Shown here: one piece after another, positions 54,911 to 63,607 of the stretch
Layout: each line of letters opens with the position of its first letter
How positions within the stretch are numbered: position 1 is the first letter of the stretch
NCBI GenBank assembly: GCA_027491235.1
Contig: JAIXWO010000026.1
Span: forward strand, 1 to 64,000
From: Sphingomonadales bacterium
GTDB taxonomy: Bacteria > Pseudomonadota > Alphaproteobacteria > Sphingomonadales > Sphingomonadaceae
Direction: 5' to 3'
DNA: 64,000 nucleotides
Translations under genes and position numbers: made by a program
The notes under the pieces: generated by a model
What the model saw: the letters and a program-made list of their open reading frames with translations, nothing else
What the model was told of the DNA's origin: nothing
The model's database searches: none

Positions 54911-55083
54911 GCGCCCAGTGGATCAGCGCGCGGGGGCAAATGCACGCCAATCCGTTCTTCGGTCATATGGGTACCCTTGCGACCCGCAGGCACCCGATTT
55001 GATAACGGTGGACGCCCCAACTTATTCCCGTTGGAGGCAGACGAATTTCGTTGGCACTATGTCTTGCCCCCGCCGCTGGGCGC
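54911..55083 (-). ncRNA. ssrS: Structured RNA, probable 6S RNA
   Basis: About 173 bases on the minus strand fold into a long rod: outer GCGCCCAG/CTGGGCGC, a perfect 10-bp closing stem GCGGGGGCAA (55073-55064) with TTGCCCCCGC (54939-54930), then GTGCCAA/TTGGCGT, an open region containing CCAACGGGAATAAGTTGG, and an apical hairpin GGGTGCC-TGCG-ggt-CGCA-a-GGGTACCC. This closing stem, bubble and apical arm is the 6S RNA plan, and segments such as TTCGTC and CGGGAATAAG recall alphaproteobacterial 6S sequences from memory. 6S RNA binds sigma-70 RNA polymerase in stationary phase. The name is tentative; a structured RNA here is much surer. Confidence 0.55.
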
Positions 55084-55121
55084 TGCCACGAAGGCGGCGC
55101 ACAAAATAGGAGAGACAAACC

Positions 55122-55409
55122 ATGGGTGCCATGATCATTTTTATTCGCGAACGCATTCGTGATGCGGGCGAAATGGAAGTTTACGGGCAGAAGGCCGGGC
55201 CGACGCTGGCTGGTCATCCCGGAACGCCGCGGGCCTTTTACGGGCCATGCGAAACGCTGGAAGGCGCGCCTGTTGACGGTGTTGTCGTCATTGAATTTCC
55301 CGACATGGCCGCCGCGCGTGCCTGGTATGACAGCCCAGCCTATGTCGAAGCGCGCCAGCACCGGCATCTCGGGTCCGACTATCGCGTCGTCATCACCGAA
55401 ACGCTCTGA
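55122..55409 (+). CDS. DUF1330 family protein
   Basis: This 95-residue protein has the DUF1330 (dimeric alpha/beta barrel) pattern: FIRERIRDAGEM, then VVVIEFPDMAAARAWYDSPAY and a final Y-R-V-V-I. Function is unknown. GGAGAG lies 8 bases upstream of the ATG. It is divergent from the structured RNA. Confidence 0.88.
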   Translation: MGAMIIFIRERIRDAGEMEVYGQKAGPTLAGHPGTPRAFYGPCETLEGAPVDGVVVIEFPDMAAARAWYDSPAYVEARQHRHLGSDYRVVITETL

Positions 55410-55482
55410 GCCTTCTGGCCGGGCCTATTGGGCGGCAGAGGTGTAGGGGATTTGTTAACCCTGCCCCGTCATTCTGTCGCCC

Positions 55483-55710
55483 ATGTTCGGACCCCGCATC
55501 ACAACCGTTTTTGCCAGCCGCTGGCGTGCTTTGTGGTTTGCGGGCTCGATACTGCTGTTCGCCTTTCTGTCCGTTCCCGAGGCTGAAGCACCCGCAGACG
55601 GCAATAATGCCACTGCGACAGCAGATCGGGGGGCAGACGGTTTGACAGCGAAAGAGCGCGAACGCGCGCAAAAGGCCATCGCAGCATTTGAGCGCGCAGG
55701 CAGCCGTTAA
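55483..55710 (+). CDS. Small membrane-anchored protein, hypothetical
   Basis: This 75-residue frame has a basic start, one hydrophobic segment (LWFAGSILLFAFLSV) and an Ala/Glu-rich tail. Composition suits a real small protein, but I see no motif and no strong ribosome site. Function is unknown. Confidence 0.5.
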   Translation: MFGPRITTVFASRWRALWFAGSILLFAFLSVPEAEAPADGNNATATADRGADGLTAKERERAQKAIAAFERAGSR

Positions 55711-55741
55711 GGACAGCGCTGAGCGTTACTCTGGCAAGCGC

Positions 55742-57265
55742 CTAAGTGAGGTCGCGGATGCGCTTGGCAATGATCTGGAAATCACTGTCCAACTGATCGG
55801 CGATGGATTGGGTTTCCATCGCGGCCAGCGCTACGATTTGCGGCATCGACAGGCTGAGCGAGAGGTTTCCCGCGAAACGGCCATCGGGTAGCTTGAGGTG
55901 CTTCACCGGAGGGCCCAGTCGCACTGGCCTTGATCCACGGAGCTTGGCGCTGATGAGCTGCAAATGGAGGCCGCGCGCCGCCAGATGGTCTTCTGTCAGC
56001 CGCCGACGGCTTGTGTCCATCATCAGCGCAGTTTGAACTTCAAGCGGGCGGGCTTGGTCGTCATGTGTATATCTTGAATGCTCGACCGAAACGGACCCAA
56101 AGGCCAGTTCCCGCATCAATCGCTTCGCCGCGGCGTCGAACTGATGCACAACCCGCCGAAGGTCGCCGGGGGCGACTGTCGCGTAAAGCTCAAGCTCATA
56201 GATGGCCGCGCTCAGCCGCGTCAGTAAGCCAAGATTAGCGAGATCGGGCAAACCTTCCGCGCCGGGCCAGGAGGCGGGCCATTCATGCCTTGAAAAGACG
56301 GTGTCAAATCCGGCTGGAAGCGGGATGAGCCCGTTTCGTGCCGCCGCCGGGACAAGAGCAAAGGCGCTGGACGGTGGCCCGCCCATGAATTTTGAGCCCG
56401 ACAGGAGAACGGTCGCCCCGCGGGAGAGATAGGCCGCAATATTGTCTCTGCTGATCCGACCCTGTGTCGCATCGACAATAAGGGTCATCGCCGGGCCAAC
56501 CCGCCTACGCAACGCATCAAGATGGGAGGTTGATGGGGCCACAAGCCCGGTGAGGCTGCCGTGCACGACGCGGACCATCGGTTGTTTGCCTTCCCGCAGG
56601 GCGAGATCCACAGCGGAGGCGATGGACAGCATGATGTCTTCAGAGGGAATGGGATCGCCTGCCAGATCGCGCAAGGGCAGAGATGTGAGCTGGAGACGCG
56701 CGGTAAGTCCGGTATCGACGGGCGCCCCTGACGTCACCTGCTGGCCAATTGGGGTTAGATCAACGGTATGCAGGCCTATCGCTGCCTGAGCGCAGCCGGG
56801 GTCGGTCTCCTCCAAGCCGAGGACAATATTGGCCAAACCTGCGGGATTGTCGCGGTTGCCAAGGGCAAGGGTGACATACTCCAACTCAACGGGGGACGCG
56901 GCGAACACGATATCGACCGAATGCGGCAGGCTATAGCTCTCACGGATGCGGAGCCGTAGCTTTTCCAGTTGCGTTCCATAGTCCCGGCCCGCGATGTCAT
57001 AGGGCGCGTCGAACTCCGCAAGGAGCCGCTGGACTGACGCGAAGGCCCCCGCGGAAATACTGTTTGCAAAGGAAGATGCGTAGGACGGGTCCGAGATTGG
57101 CGTCGCAGACACATGAAACGCATTCAGGCCGGACTCTTCATCGATCTTGAGCGACGTGCTGCCACCCTGCGTTAGAAAATGCGTCGCTGCATAAACAAGG
57201 GAAGACCCTTCAGACAGGAAGGGCAGTGCCGCTGAAAAGGTGTTTGGACTGGCCATAGACATCAT
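55742..57265 (-). CDS. PLP-dependent fold-type I enzyme of unknown function
   Basis: This 507-residue protein resembles class V aminotransferase-like enzymes: IVDATQGRISRDN has the Asp that pairs with the pyridoxal nitrogen, and LLSGSKFMGGPPSSAF has the Schiff-base lysine (S-G-S-K). N-terminal and C-terminal parts are unlike any family I can name, and the substrate is unknown. It lies beside a toxin-antitoxin pair, with no metabolic neighbours. Three ATGs near the start (57265-57256) cannot be separated. Confidence 0.7.
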   Translation of the reverse strand: MMSMASPNTFSAALPFLSEGSSLVYAATHFLTQGGSTSLKIDEESGLNAFHVSATPISDPSYASSFANSISAGAFASVQRLLAEFDAPYDIAGRDYGTQLEKLRLRIRESYSLPHSVDIVFAASPVELEYVTLALGNRDNPAGLANIVLGLEETDPGCAQAAIGLHTVDLTPIGQQVTSGAPVDTGLTARLQLTSLPLRDLAGDPIPSEDIMLSIASAVDLALREGKQPMVRVVHGSLTGLVAPSTSHLDALRRRVGPAMTLIVDATQGRISRDNIAAYLSRGATVLLSGSKFMGGPPSSAFALVPAAARNGLIPLPAGFDTVFSRHEWPASWPGAEGLPDLANLGLLTRLSAAIYELELYATVAPGDLRRVVHQFDAAAKRLMRELAFGSVSVEHSRYTHDDQARPLEVQTALMMDTSRRRLTEDHLAARGLHLQLISAKLRGSRPVRLGPPVKHLKLPDGRFAGNLSLSLSMPQIVALAAMETQSIADQLDSDFQIIAKRIRDLT

Positions 57266-57373
57266 GTCTAGGAACAGATGGTGACATTTTCAGGTCACTT
57301 ATGTGACGATTTCCGTACATTCCCAGCCGTCGATGCTGTGACGATTGGGATGCTCATTTTGGACGGGCGGGCC

Positions 57374-57649
57374 TTAGTTGGGCCACTCCCGATGGACATC
57401 GACAATGGCAAGGACGGTGACGTCTTCGCCCAGTCGATCATAGATCAGCTTATATTTGGGGTGCACGACCAGTTCGCGCGTCTCGAGCCGGGCGCCGAGG
57501 GTTGAGCCAGCGCCAAGCTCTGCAAGCGTATCAACCCCCTCTTCAAACAGCATATCAAGGGCGTCCGCCGCAAAGATACTGTCCTTTGCGGTAAACGCAA
57601 AAATGGCAATGCGATCCGCTTCGGCAGAGACGGTCCAACGGACGTTCAT
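57374..57649 (-). CDS. ParE/RelE-family toxin
   Basis: This 91-residue protein has the RelE/ParE fold pattern (VRWTVSAEADRIAIFAF, TLAELGAGSTLGARL, the R-E-L-V-V-H-P-K-Y-K-L-I-Y-D segment and V-D-V-H-R-E-W-P). ParE toxins act on gyrase and RelE toxins cut mRNA; the sequence does not decide which. Its start overlaps the antitoxin stop by 4 bases. Confidence 0.85.
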   Translation of the reverse strand: MNVRWTVSAEADRIAIFAFTAKDSIFAADALDMLFEEGVDTLAELGAGSTLGARLETRELVVHPKYKLIYDRLGEDVTVLAIVDVHREWPN

Positions 57650-57924
57650 ATCGCGGCGGCCCGTGCGGCAGCGCGATATCGGGCGAAGCGGGCTTTCATG
57701 TCATTATGATCATAGATCCGGCCAGCCGCCACATCGGCGCGCGCGCGCCGTAACTTGGCGGGAAGCCAGCCTGCGGCGACAGCGACTGCATCCTGTTCGG
57801 CGATGAACTGGCGCATTGCAGCCCGCAGAATTTGGGCCGCCGGACGGTCAGCCGCCTTTGCGGACTCCACAAACGCCCGCTTGAGATCGTCATCAACGCG
57901 GAAGGTGAAGGTGGCATCACTCAT
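57646..57924 (-). CDS. Antitoxin (ribbon-helix-helix type)
   Basis: This 92-residue protein starts with an RHH-type DNA-binding segment (FTFRVDDDLKRAFVESAK, then QILRAAMRQF) and has a charged C-terminal tail (DHNDMKARFARYRAAA) likely to bind the toxin. It is upstream of the toxin and probably represses their common promoter. The following 176 bases up to the TPR gene are AT-rich and should hold divergent promoters. Confidence 0.85.
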   Translation of the reverse strand: MSDATFTFRVDDDLKRAFVESAKAADRPAAQILRAAMRQFIAEQDAVAVAAGWLPAKLRRARADVAAGRIYDHNDMKARFARYRAAARAAAI

Positions 57925-58100
57925 GGGATGTAAGGCCTATAGAGTTTCATTGAACATACTTTGTAACACATATATCCAAGACAATGAAGATTTATCGGCA
58001 TTTTTTTGTCATAATCGATGAATAGCGGCTGAGAATGTTGCATTCTGTCGAAATTGGGTCAGCTTCGTGACATTAAAGAACAAACGAAGTGGAGAATGTC

Positions 58101-58466
58101 ATGTCGGTCTATCGTTTCCTGCTGCCCTTGGTCGCTGTATCTGGATCTGCCATGGCGGCTCAGCCCGCAGCATCCGTGTCCAGTGAGGCTTTGGCCAATG
58201 GCCAATATCGTCAGGCGGTTGCCGAGCTCCGTCAGGGAAGTCTCGATCAGGTCAATGATCCGGCACGTCTGATCAACCTTGGCACAGCCTATGCGCGCCT
58301 TGGTGACTTTGCGAATGCGTCTGATGCGTTCCGCCGCGCCATGTATAGCGATGTCCGCTATGATCTTGAGCTGGCCGACGGCAGCGTCGTCGATTCCCGT
58401 CATGCTGCCCGCCTTGCGCTGGCCAAGCTTGCAAAGGACTCCCGCAAGCAGACAGCCTCCCGCTAA
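58101..58466 (+). CDS. Secreted TPR-repeat protein
   Basis: This 121-residue protein has a signal peptide (ending AMAAQ) and one to two TPR-like units (ALANGQYRQAVAELRQGS, then LINLGTAYARLGDFANASDAFRRAM). It is probably periplasmic and may act in protein interaction. GGAGA lies 5 bases before the ATG at 58101. It is convergent with the type II secretion operon. Confidence 0.78.
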   Translation: MSVYRFLLPLVAVSGSAMAAQPAASVSSEALANGQYRQAVAELRQGSLDQVNDPARLINLGTAYARLGDFANASDAFRRAMYSDVRYDLELADGSVVDSRHAARLALAKLAKDSRKQTASR

Positions 58467-58494
58467 TCGGGTTGGCCGCGCATCGGCGGCAACC

Positions 58495-59214
58495 TTAGCC
58501 GGGGATCACGCCCGTCAATTTATACCCGACGGGTGTCTCGACAAATCCAATCGCCTTCAGCGCACCCTTATCAAGGGTGTCGCTGGGGCGCAGGATCATG
58601 ATGAAGCGCTGCGGGCCCTTATCCGGGAAGTCTAGGGCGAGGGTGCCCTTGGCCTCAGGATCGCTCAGCCGGAACGACATCTGGCCGTTCGAACACACAG
58701 CCGCCCCCGACATTTGTGGCCCGACCGCGCGGGTCAAGAGGCCGTCGGCGAGATACACGGTCATCTGGCCGCTCGCTTCGGTGCAGCGGCCATTCCGATA
58801 GCGCAGGCTCAGGCCGGCGAGCTGGGCTGTCTCCACGCCAGCAGCGCGCATGTCGCGCCCCAGCACGAGCCGCGCATCCACATTGCGGATGCCTTGGCCA
58901 GATAGCCCTGCATAGCCTTCGCCAGACATTCCCTCGCCCGAAAGCGCGGAGACCCGGAAGCGGGCCGTGCCGGTCAAGAGATCAAGGGGGGCAACCCGCA
59001 CCTGAAGATCGCCTAAGCGCGCGCCTTTGAACGAGGCGTCCAGCATCCGGCCGTTCCAAGCGGTGCCATCAACGGTCCGCGCGGTAAGGCCGGTCCCGCC
59101 AAGCCCCGCCACTGAGGCAAGGACGGCCAAAGGGAGAAGCCAAAGCGCAAATCCGCAGAACGTAACAACGCCGAAAGCGGTCCATGCGTGCCGGGGAGAG
59201 ATGTGGGACATCAT
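58495..59214 (-). CDS. gspN: Type II secretion system protein GspN
   Basis: This 239-residue protein has one N-terminal helix (about 13-36) and a periplasmic beta-rich domain with DGTAWNGRM and P-L-D-L-L-T-G-T-A. GspN is an accessory inner-membrane component of some T2SS. It is the last gene of the operon and overlaps gspM by 4 bases (ATGA). Confidence 0.86.
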   Translation of the reverse strand: MMSHISPRHAWTAFGVVTFCGFALWLLPLAVLASVAGLGGTGLTARTVDGTAWNGRMLDASFKGARLGDLQVRVAPLDLLTGTARFRVSALSGEGMSGEGYAGLSGQGIRNVDARLVLGRDMRAAGVETAQLAGLSLRYRNGRCTEASGQMTVYLADGLLTRAVGPQMSGAAVCSNGQMSFRLSDPEAKGTLALDFPDKGPQRFIMILRPSDTLDKGALKAIGFVETPVGYKLTGVIPG

Positions 59215-59687
59215 GCGCCGCGTGCCCGCAAAACAGCGTCGAACGTGACGGTACCGTCCCCATTTGCGCGGATGCTGGCGGTCTGTGCAATCACGCCCTG
59301 CCGTTCAAGCCCGCCGAGCCAGGCAAATAACGCCCGCGCCTTCGCCGCGCTGATGACCACCTGATATCGGCCGGGCTGGCCTTGTTCGTTCTTGGCGAGC
59401 GTGAAGCCAGCCTCAATCGCCGATTGGCTGACGACCGCCCCGACATCCAGCCCACTGCTGGCAGGCGCTGCGCCAATACGCTTTGCCTCAGCGACCATGG
59501 CCTGTGTGCGGGACAACCGATCAAGCGCTTCAGCCTGCACCGTTCGGGAGGTATCGAGATAGGCGTTTACCGGCCGCCAGATCAGCAGCCAGGCCACCAT
59601 ACCGGCAACAAGGGCGGCAAGGGCCAGCAAAAGGATGTGTTCGCGTGGCGTCCGGCCAAGCCACCAGTCCCGCAGGTCATCCATCAT
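59211..59687 (-). CDS. gspM: Type II secretion system protein GspM
   Basis: This 158-residue protein has a cytoplasmic start (WWLGRTPREH), one helix (about 17-36) and a periplasmic ferredoxin-like domain (VVSQSAIEAGFTLAK, FAWLGGLERQGV). It binds GspL and links the ATPase to the pseudopilus. It overlaps both neighbours by 4 bases. Confidence 0.9.
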   Translation of the reverse strand: MMDDLRDWWLGRTPREHILLLALAALVAGMVAWLLIWRPVNAYLDTSRTVQAEALDRLSRTQAMVAEAKRIGAAPASSGLDVGAVVSQSAIEAGFTLAKNEQGQPGRYQVVISAAKARALFAWLGGLERQGVIAQTASIRANGDGTVTFDAVLRARGA

Positions 59688-60742
59688 TTCACCCTCACTT
59701 CAAATGCGGTGCGGCGGGCGCCGTTGGTCACGCTGGTCGGGCCGCGGTTGACCTCTAGTCCAGCCGCACGGATCCGGTCCGCCATCGCCAGCAAGTCTGC
59801 TTCATTCGGTGCCTGTACCGTCGCCTTGGCAACGCCCTGTGCATCGAAGGTGAGCGCGGCGAGTGAACTGCCCTTGGTCGATTTCACCGCATCCAATAGC
59901 GCCGCCGCCGTCGGGCTGAACCCAAGGCCGGGTCCGCGCAGTGCCGTCAGTCGCCGTTCCAGCGCGGCTTGAGGCTCCAACTCTTCGCTTGCGACGACCG
60001 TGCGAGCAAGGTCATCGGCGGTCTGGTTTATCTGTGCGGCTGACCATTGAAGGCGCACGGCGAGCATCAAAGGCGTGAGAACGGTCGCCAGCAGGATCAG
60101 GCCAACGAGTACGCCGCAAATCTGCGCAAAGCGGCGCGTTGAGCCCCAGCTGCGGGCGGGCGCAAAGGCCCCCTGCCGCAAATCAACCTCGGCGGCCATC
60201 ACCGCACGGGCCAGCTGGAGGACCTCATCTTCCTCGGACAGCTGCTCAACATGCTGGTTGGCAATCAGTACCTCGTCATAGGCGGGGTCCGACAGGAAGG
60301 CGAGGTCGCCGCTCCGCAGCACCGTTTCTTCGGCCACGACCATGCGGACAAAGCCCTGTTCCACAGCCGCCGGAACAAGCTGTGCCGGGATGATCGGTGC
60401 AGGCGCGAGGCCCGCCTCTGTCAGTTCTTCCAGCCAGGCGGCGAAGCGGTGGCGGTCGACAATGGCGATATGGGCACCGGCTGCAAAATGCAGGTCCTCA
60501 GGCGCGGCAAGGACACTGTCTGCGGCCATGCGCTGGCCAATGGCGACCGCCTGCGCGCGCGGCAGCCCGGCACCAAGGTCCATGAAGAGCGTCGTTTCAG
60601 CCGCCGGATAAATGGCCGCGACCGATTCATTCTCGCCGCGTTCAGGCAAGCCGGTGCCGGATTGGACCGGTGCGCCGTCCGCAAAGCGCCACCAGCGCGT
60701 CTGTTCTCCGGGCAGGAGAACCAGTCCCGTATACTCTGTCAC
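59684..60742 (-). CDS. gspL: Type II secretion system protein GspL
   Basis: This 352-residue protein has an actin-like cytoplasmic domain (residues 1-200), one membrane helix (about 210-232) and a C-terminal periplasmic ferredoxin-like domain. GspL recruits the GspE ATPase to the inner membrane. It overlaps gspK and gspM by 4 bases each. Confidence 0.9.
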   Translation of the reverse strand: MTEYTGLVLLPGEQTRWWRFADGAPVQSGTGLPERGENESVAAIYPAAETTLFMDLGAGLPRAQAVAIGQRMAADSVLAAPEDLHFAAGAHIAIVDRHRFAAWLEELTEAGLAPAPIIPAQLVPAAVEQGFVRMVVAEETVLRSGDLAFLSDPAYDEVLIANQHVEQLSEEDEVLQLARAVMAAEVDLRQGAFAPARSWGSTRRFAQICGVLVGLILLATVLTPLMLAVRLQWSAAQINQTADDLARTVVASEELEPQAALERRLTALRGPGLGFSPTAAALLDAVKSTKGSSLAALTFDAQGVAKATVQAPNEADLLAMADRIRAAGLEVNRGPTSVTNGARRTAFEVRVK

Positions 60743-61725
60743 GAACTTCCCCCAAAACTTCGCCGGACGGTTTTGATGACCTGCATCCGGCCATCCAGCA
60801 AGCTGGACTGACGAAATTGGATGCCGCCCAGTTCGATCGCAATAGCCAAATCGAACCAGGTCGTCCGCAATTGTGGCTGACCGAGCACTTCTGCGGCGGG
60901 AGTGACCCCGCCGAGTGCCGGTAGCTTCCAGAAATCAACCATGCTGGAATAGCCATCGGCTGGCCGCTCCGCGATGAGCTTGCGCGCCGAGGCATCAGGC
61001 AATTGGCCGGGCAACAGCATCATCAGCAAGGGAAACTGTTTTTCAGTCAGTGTGTTGACGTTGAGTGGTGACAATTCCGCATCCGGAAGGGCGCAGACCC
61101 AAGGGCGTAAGACTGTGAAGGCCTCAGGCGAAACACCCGCGACGGCCCGCAACTCACTCGCATCGGCCATCAGCGTATTGCCGGTGCGATACCCGTCATA
61201 ACTCTCATCTTCCGCGCCACCGGGCAGCGGCTGGGTATCGGAATCGATCCAGTCGGTCGCGGCCAGCGAAATCCGGCGCGCCGTCGGTCTGGCGATGCCA
61301 ATGGCGACCATCAGGCCTTCAAACTGGACAATTGCGGCAGGCCGCGCCGTATAGCCGCCTTCTCCGCCGCCGATGACAAGCGAGTTCAAGTTGAAGCAGT
61401 TTCCGGCATCGCGCAGCGTCACCGTGGCGGTGCCGCCATCGATGGGAAAGGGCATGGGTTTACCCATCCAGCCGCCGGCCAAGGTTGTGCGTCCGGGGGA
61501 GGCTTGCGCGATGCTGGCAATGCGGGAGGCCGCGACCAGTTCGCCTGCCTGCGCATAAGCGCGGGACTGGTCCATCGCCGACATGTTGCCGGCAAGGCGC
61601 GTGGCAATCGTCAGCTTGTCCAGTGCCGACATGGCGAGGACGGATATGACGGCGACCAGCAACAGCACGGTCAGGAGGGCGGCGCCTTCCTCTTTGCCCC
61701 ATTCTTGCTTGCCTTGGCCGATCAT
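60739..61725 (-). CDS. gspK: Type II secretion system minor pseudopilin GspK
   Basis: This 328-residue protein has the prepilin-like start KEEGAALLTVLLLVAVISVL and a large insert domain (CFNLNSLV, W-I-D-S-D). GspK caps the pseudopilus tip with GspI and GspJ. The Glu+5 typical of other pseudopilins is absent, as is normal for GspK. Confidence 0.92.
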   Translation of the reverse strand: MIGQGKQEWGKEEGAALLTVLLLVAVISVLAMSALDKLTIATRLAGNMSAMDQSRAYAQAGELVAASRIASIAQASPGRTTLAGGWMGKPMPFPIDGGTATVTLRDAGNCFNLNSLVIGGGEGGYTARPAAIVQFEGLMVAIGIARPTARRISLAATDWIDSDTQPLPGGAEDESYDGYRTGNTLMADASELRAVAGVSPEAFTVLRPWVCALPDAELSPLNVNTLTEKQFPLLMMLLPGQLPDASARKLIAERPADGYSSMVDFWKLPALGGVTPAAEVLGQPQLRTTWFDLAIAIELGGIQFRQSSLLDGRMQVIKTVRRSFGGSS

Positions 61726-62318
61726 GCGCCTGCCCCAACCAGAAAGACGCGGCGCACAGCTACCCCGTCACGCTGGACGAGCGTGAGCTCGGCGGCAACG
61801 GGAAGGGCGGTCGGATCTTCATTGGTCGCGCCGTCGCCCCATTGGCCCTTCGCGTCGCGCAGCCGGACGGTGGCTGAAGCGACGTCCTGCGCCAGCGTCA
61901 TTTCCGTTTCCGACCCGGCGCCATCCAGCATAGGACGGGCCGCCCGCACCAGACGGTTGCCCTCCATGCGCAGGTCCACGCGCTGGAGTTCGGCCCTTGA
62001 GGCGTCGGTCGTGTTCGACCAGCCGGCCCGCACATAAGAGAGCAAGCGCCCATCGCCGGGCCCAGCAAAGGCGGGTTCCAACCGACCATTGGCATCGCGC
62101 GTCGGACGCGCGACGGCCTGTTGCAGATCCGCCTGTAGCAACGCCGAGATGCGCCGTTCTCCCGCCACCTTGCCCAGCGCCGTGCCGACGGAAGCCTGTG
62201 TTGAGACTGCCGCCCCCAACATGCTTGTGCCCGCGGCCGCCAATAGGCCGAAGATCGCCAGTGCGACGACCAGCTCAACAAGGGTGAAGCCCTGCGTCTC
62301 GGGCGTGGCAGCGGTCAT
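61722..62318 (-). CDS. gspJ: Type II secretion system minor pseudopilin GspJ
   Basis: This 198-residue pseudopilin has the prepilin peptidase site TQG|FTLVELVVALAIFG (residues about 9-23). It is part of the tip complex. Overlaps gspI and gspK by 4 bases. Confidence 0.92.
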   Translation of the reverse strand: MTAATPETQGFTLVELVVALAIFGLLAAAGTSMLGAAVSTQASVGTALGKVAGERRISALLQADLQQAVARPTRDANGRLEPAFAGPGDGRLLSYVRAGWSNTTDASRAELQRVDLRMEGNRLVRAARPMLDGAGSETEMTLAQDVASATVRLRDAKGQWGDGATNEDPTALPVAAELTLVQRDGVAVRRVFLVGAGA

Positions 62319-62677
62319 TTCGATTTCCGCACGACCGTCAGGGCACCTGCAAAGCGGCGTTGGGGGTCGGTGATCGTGATATCAACGCGCAATAGGGCGG
62401 GGTCCGCCGTACGGCTCGTTGTGCGCGCCCAGATCCAGCTGCGGCCGCCATTTTCGGTGGTGCCAACCGCACGGCCCACTGATGGCGCTATGGGATCGGT
62501 GATTGTTTCGGCGGCAATGTTCTGCGCCACAATCTGCCCAAAGGTCCGCGTGGCGACATCTGCTGACGTGCGCACCGTCGCTGCGTTCAGCCGGATCAGG
62601 GCGAGCGCGGCGAGACTGAAGATGGCCAGCGCCACCATCATTTCAATGAGGGTAAAGCCGGACTCACGATCCGACAT
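62315..62677 (-). CDS. gspI: Type II secretion system minor pseudopilin GspI
   Basis: This 120-residue pseudopilin has ESG|FTLIEMMVALAIFSL. ATG at 62677 is chosen because the prepilin leader must be short; a longer frame to 62824 overlaps gspH and is unlikely. It overlaps gspH by 14 bases. Confidence 0.92.
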   Translation of the reverse strand: MSDRESGFTLIEMMVALAIFSLAALALIRLNAATVRTSADVATRTFGQIVAQNIAAETITDPIAPSVGRAVGTTENGGRSWIWARTTSRTADPALLRVDITITDPQRRFAGALTVVRKSK

Positions 62678-63137
62678 GAACCGCGCCTTCGGCATCAATC
62701 GACACGCCAATGGCGGTGTCATTATGCAACAGGGGCACCTTAGCCGGCTCGCTCGGCAGGCCGGTGGGATCAAACACGATCCGTAAGTCGCCATTGGCCG
62801 CCGAAGTGGCCCGCGTTTTTTCATCCCAGCGGACGGGCGCGAACGGCTTTTCGGTCATCGCCATCCACCGGCCATCCAACCGCCGTTCAAACCGGTAGCT
62901 CTGTGGGCCAATGGCGACAGCCATATCGCGGCCTTCGATGATTGCGGCATCCCGCAAGGCGGAGGTCCGCGCCGCAAAGGCTTCCGCTTCGTTCCGCACC
63001 GAACCTGCCGGGTCGCGCATGTTGAGCGCGACTGCCGTTGTGGCGACGCCCAATATGGCCACCACGACCATCAGTTCCACCAGGGTAAATCCCTGCTGGT
63101 CCTCCGGTGTTTCATGGGGTGCCGATCTGCGGATCAT
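62664..63137 (-). CDS. gspH: Type II secretion system pseudopilin GspH
   Basis: This 157-residue pseudopilin has QQG|FTLVELMVVVAILGV and a small beta-rich domain (YRFERRLDGRWM). It is 17 bases downstream of gspG on this strand. Confidence 0.92.
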   Translation of the reverse strand: MIRRSAPHETPEDQQGFTLVELMVVVAILGVATTAVALNMRDPAGSVRNEAEAFAARTSALRDAAIIEGRDMAVAIGPQSYRFERRLDGRWMAMTEKPFAPVRWDEKTRATSAANGDLRIVFDPTGLPSEPAKVPLLHNDTAIGVSIDAEGAVHVGS

Positions 63138-63154
63138 GTGCGAAGACTGGTCCG

Positions 63155-63598
63155 TTACTGCCAGCTGCCGATGTCAGCCGCGTCGCCCTCGCCGCCTTCA
63201 GCGCCGTCAGCCCCGAATGAATAGATATCGAAGGCGCCATGCTGGCCGGGCAGGCGGTATTGGTAGTCCTTACCCCAAGGGTCCTTAGGGAGCTTTCGGA
63301 TATAGCCGCCTGTGCCCCCCGGCGCCGTACTCGTGCCGCCGAGCAGGGCGTTGAGGCCTTCGGCTCCGTCCGGATAGCGTAAGGTGTTCAGGCGGTACAT
63401 TTCGACGGCTTGGCTCAGCGTTGCGATATCGGCCTTGGCCTTGCTCTGCATCGCCTTGTCCTGGCTCGGCAAGACGTTGATCATGACGACGGTTGCCAGA
63501 AGGCCAAGGATAACAATAACGACCAGCAACTCGACGAGGCTGAAGCCGTCTTCATTGTCCTGATCCGTTTCTGCAGCGGGGAGGGGTTTGTGTTTCAT
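63155..63598 (-). CDS. gspG: Type II secretion system major pseudopilin GspG
   Basis: This 147-residue major pseudopilin has EDG|FSLVELLVVIVILGLLA, then Y-R-L-N-T-L-R-Y-P and L-P-K-D-P-W-G-K-D-Y-Q-Y, the calcium-site region near the C-terminus, as in GspG. It forms the bulk of the pseudopilus shaft. Confidence 0.95.
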   Translation of the reverse strand: MKHKPLPAAETDQDNEDGFSLVELLVVIVILGLLATVVMINVLPSQDKAMQSKAKADIATLSQAVEMYRLNTLRYPDGAEGLNALLGGTSTAPGGTGGYIRKLPKDPWGKDYQYRLPGQHGAFDIYSFGADGAEGGEGDAADIGSWQ

Positions 63599-63607
63599 GT
63601 CAGCCTT

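Noticed and set aside
54772-55020. 82-residue minus-strand frame through the structured RNA and terminator
   Set aside because: It reads through the perfect terminator hairpin and the RNA closing stem; its sequence has no protein-like pattern.
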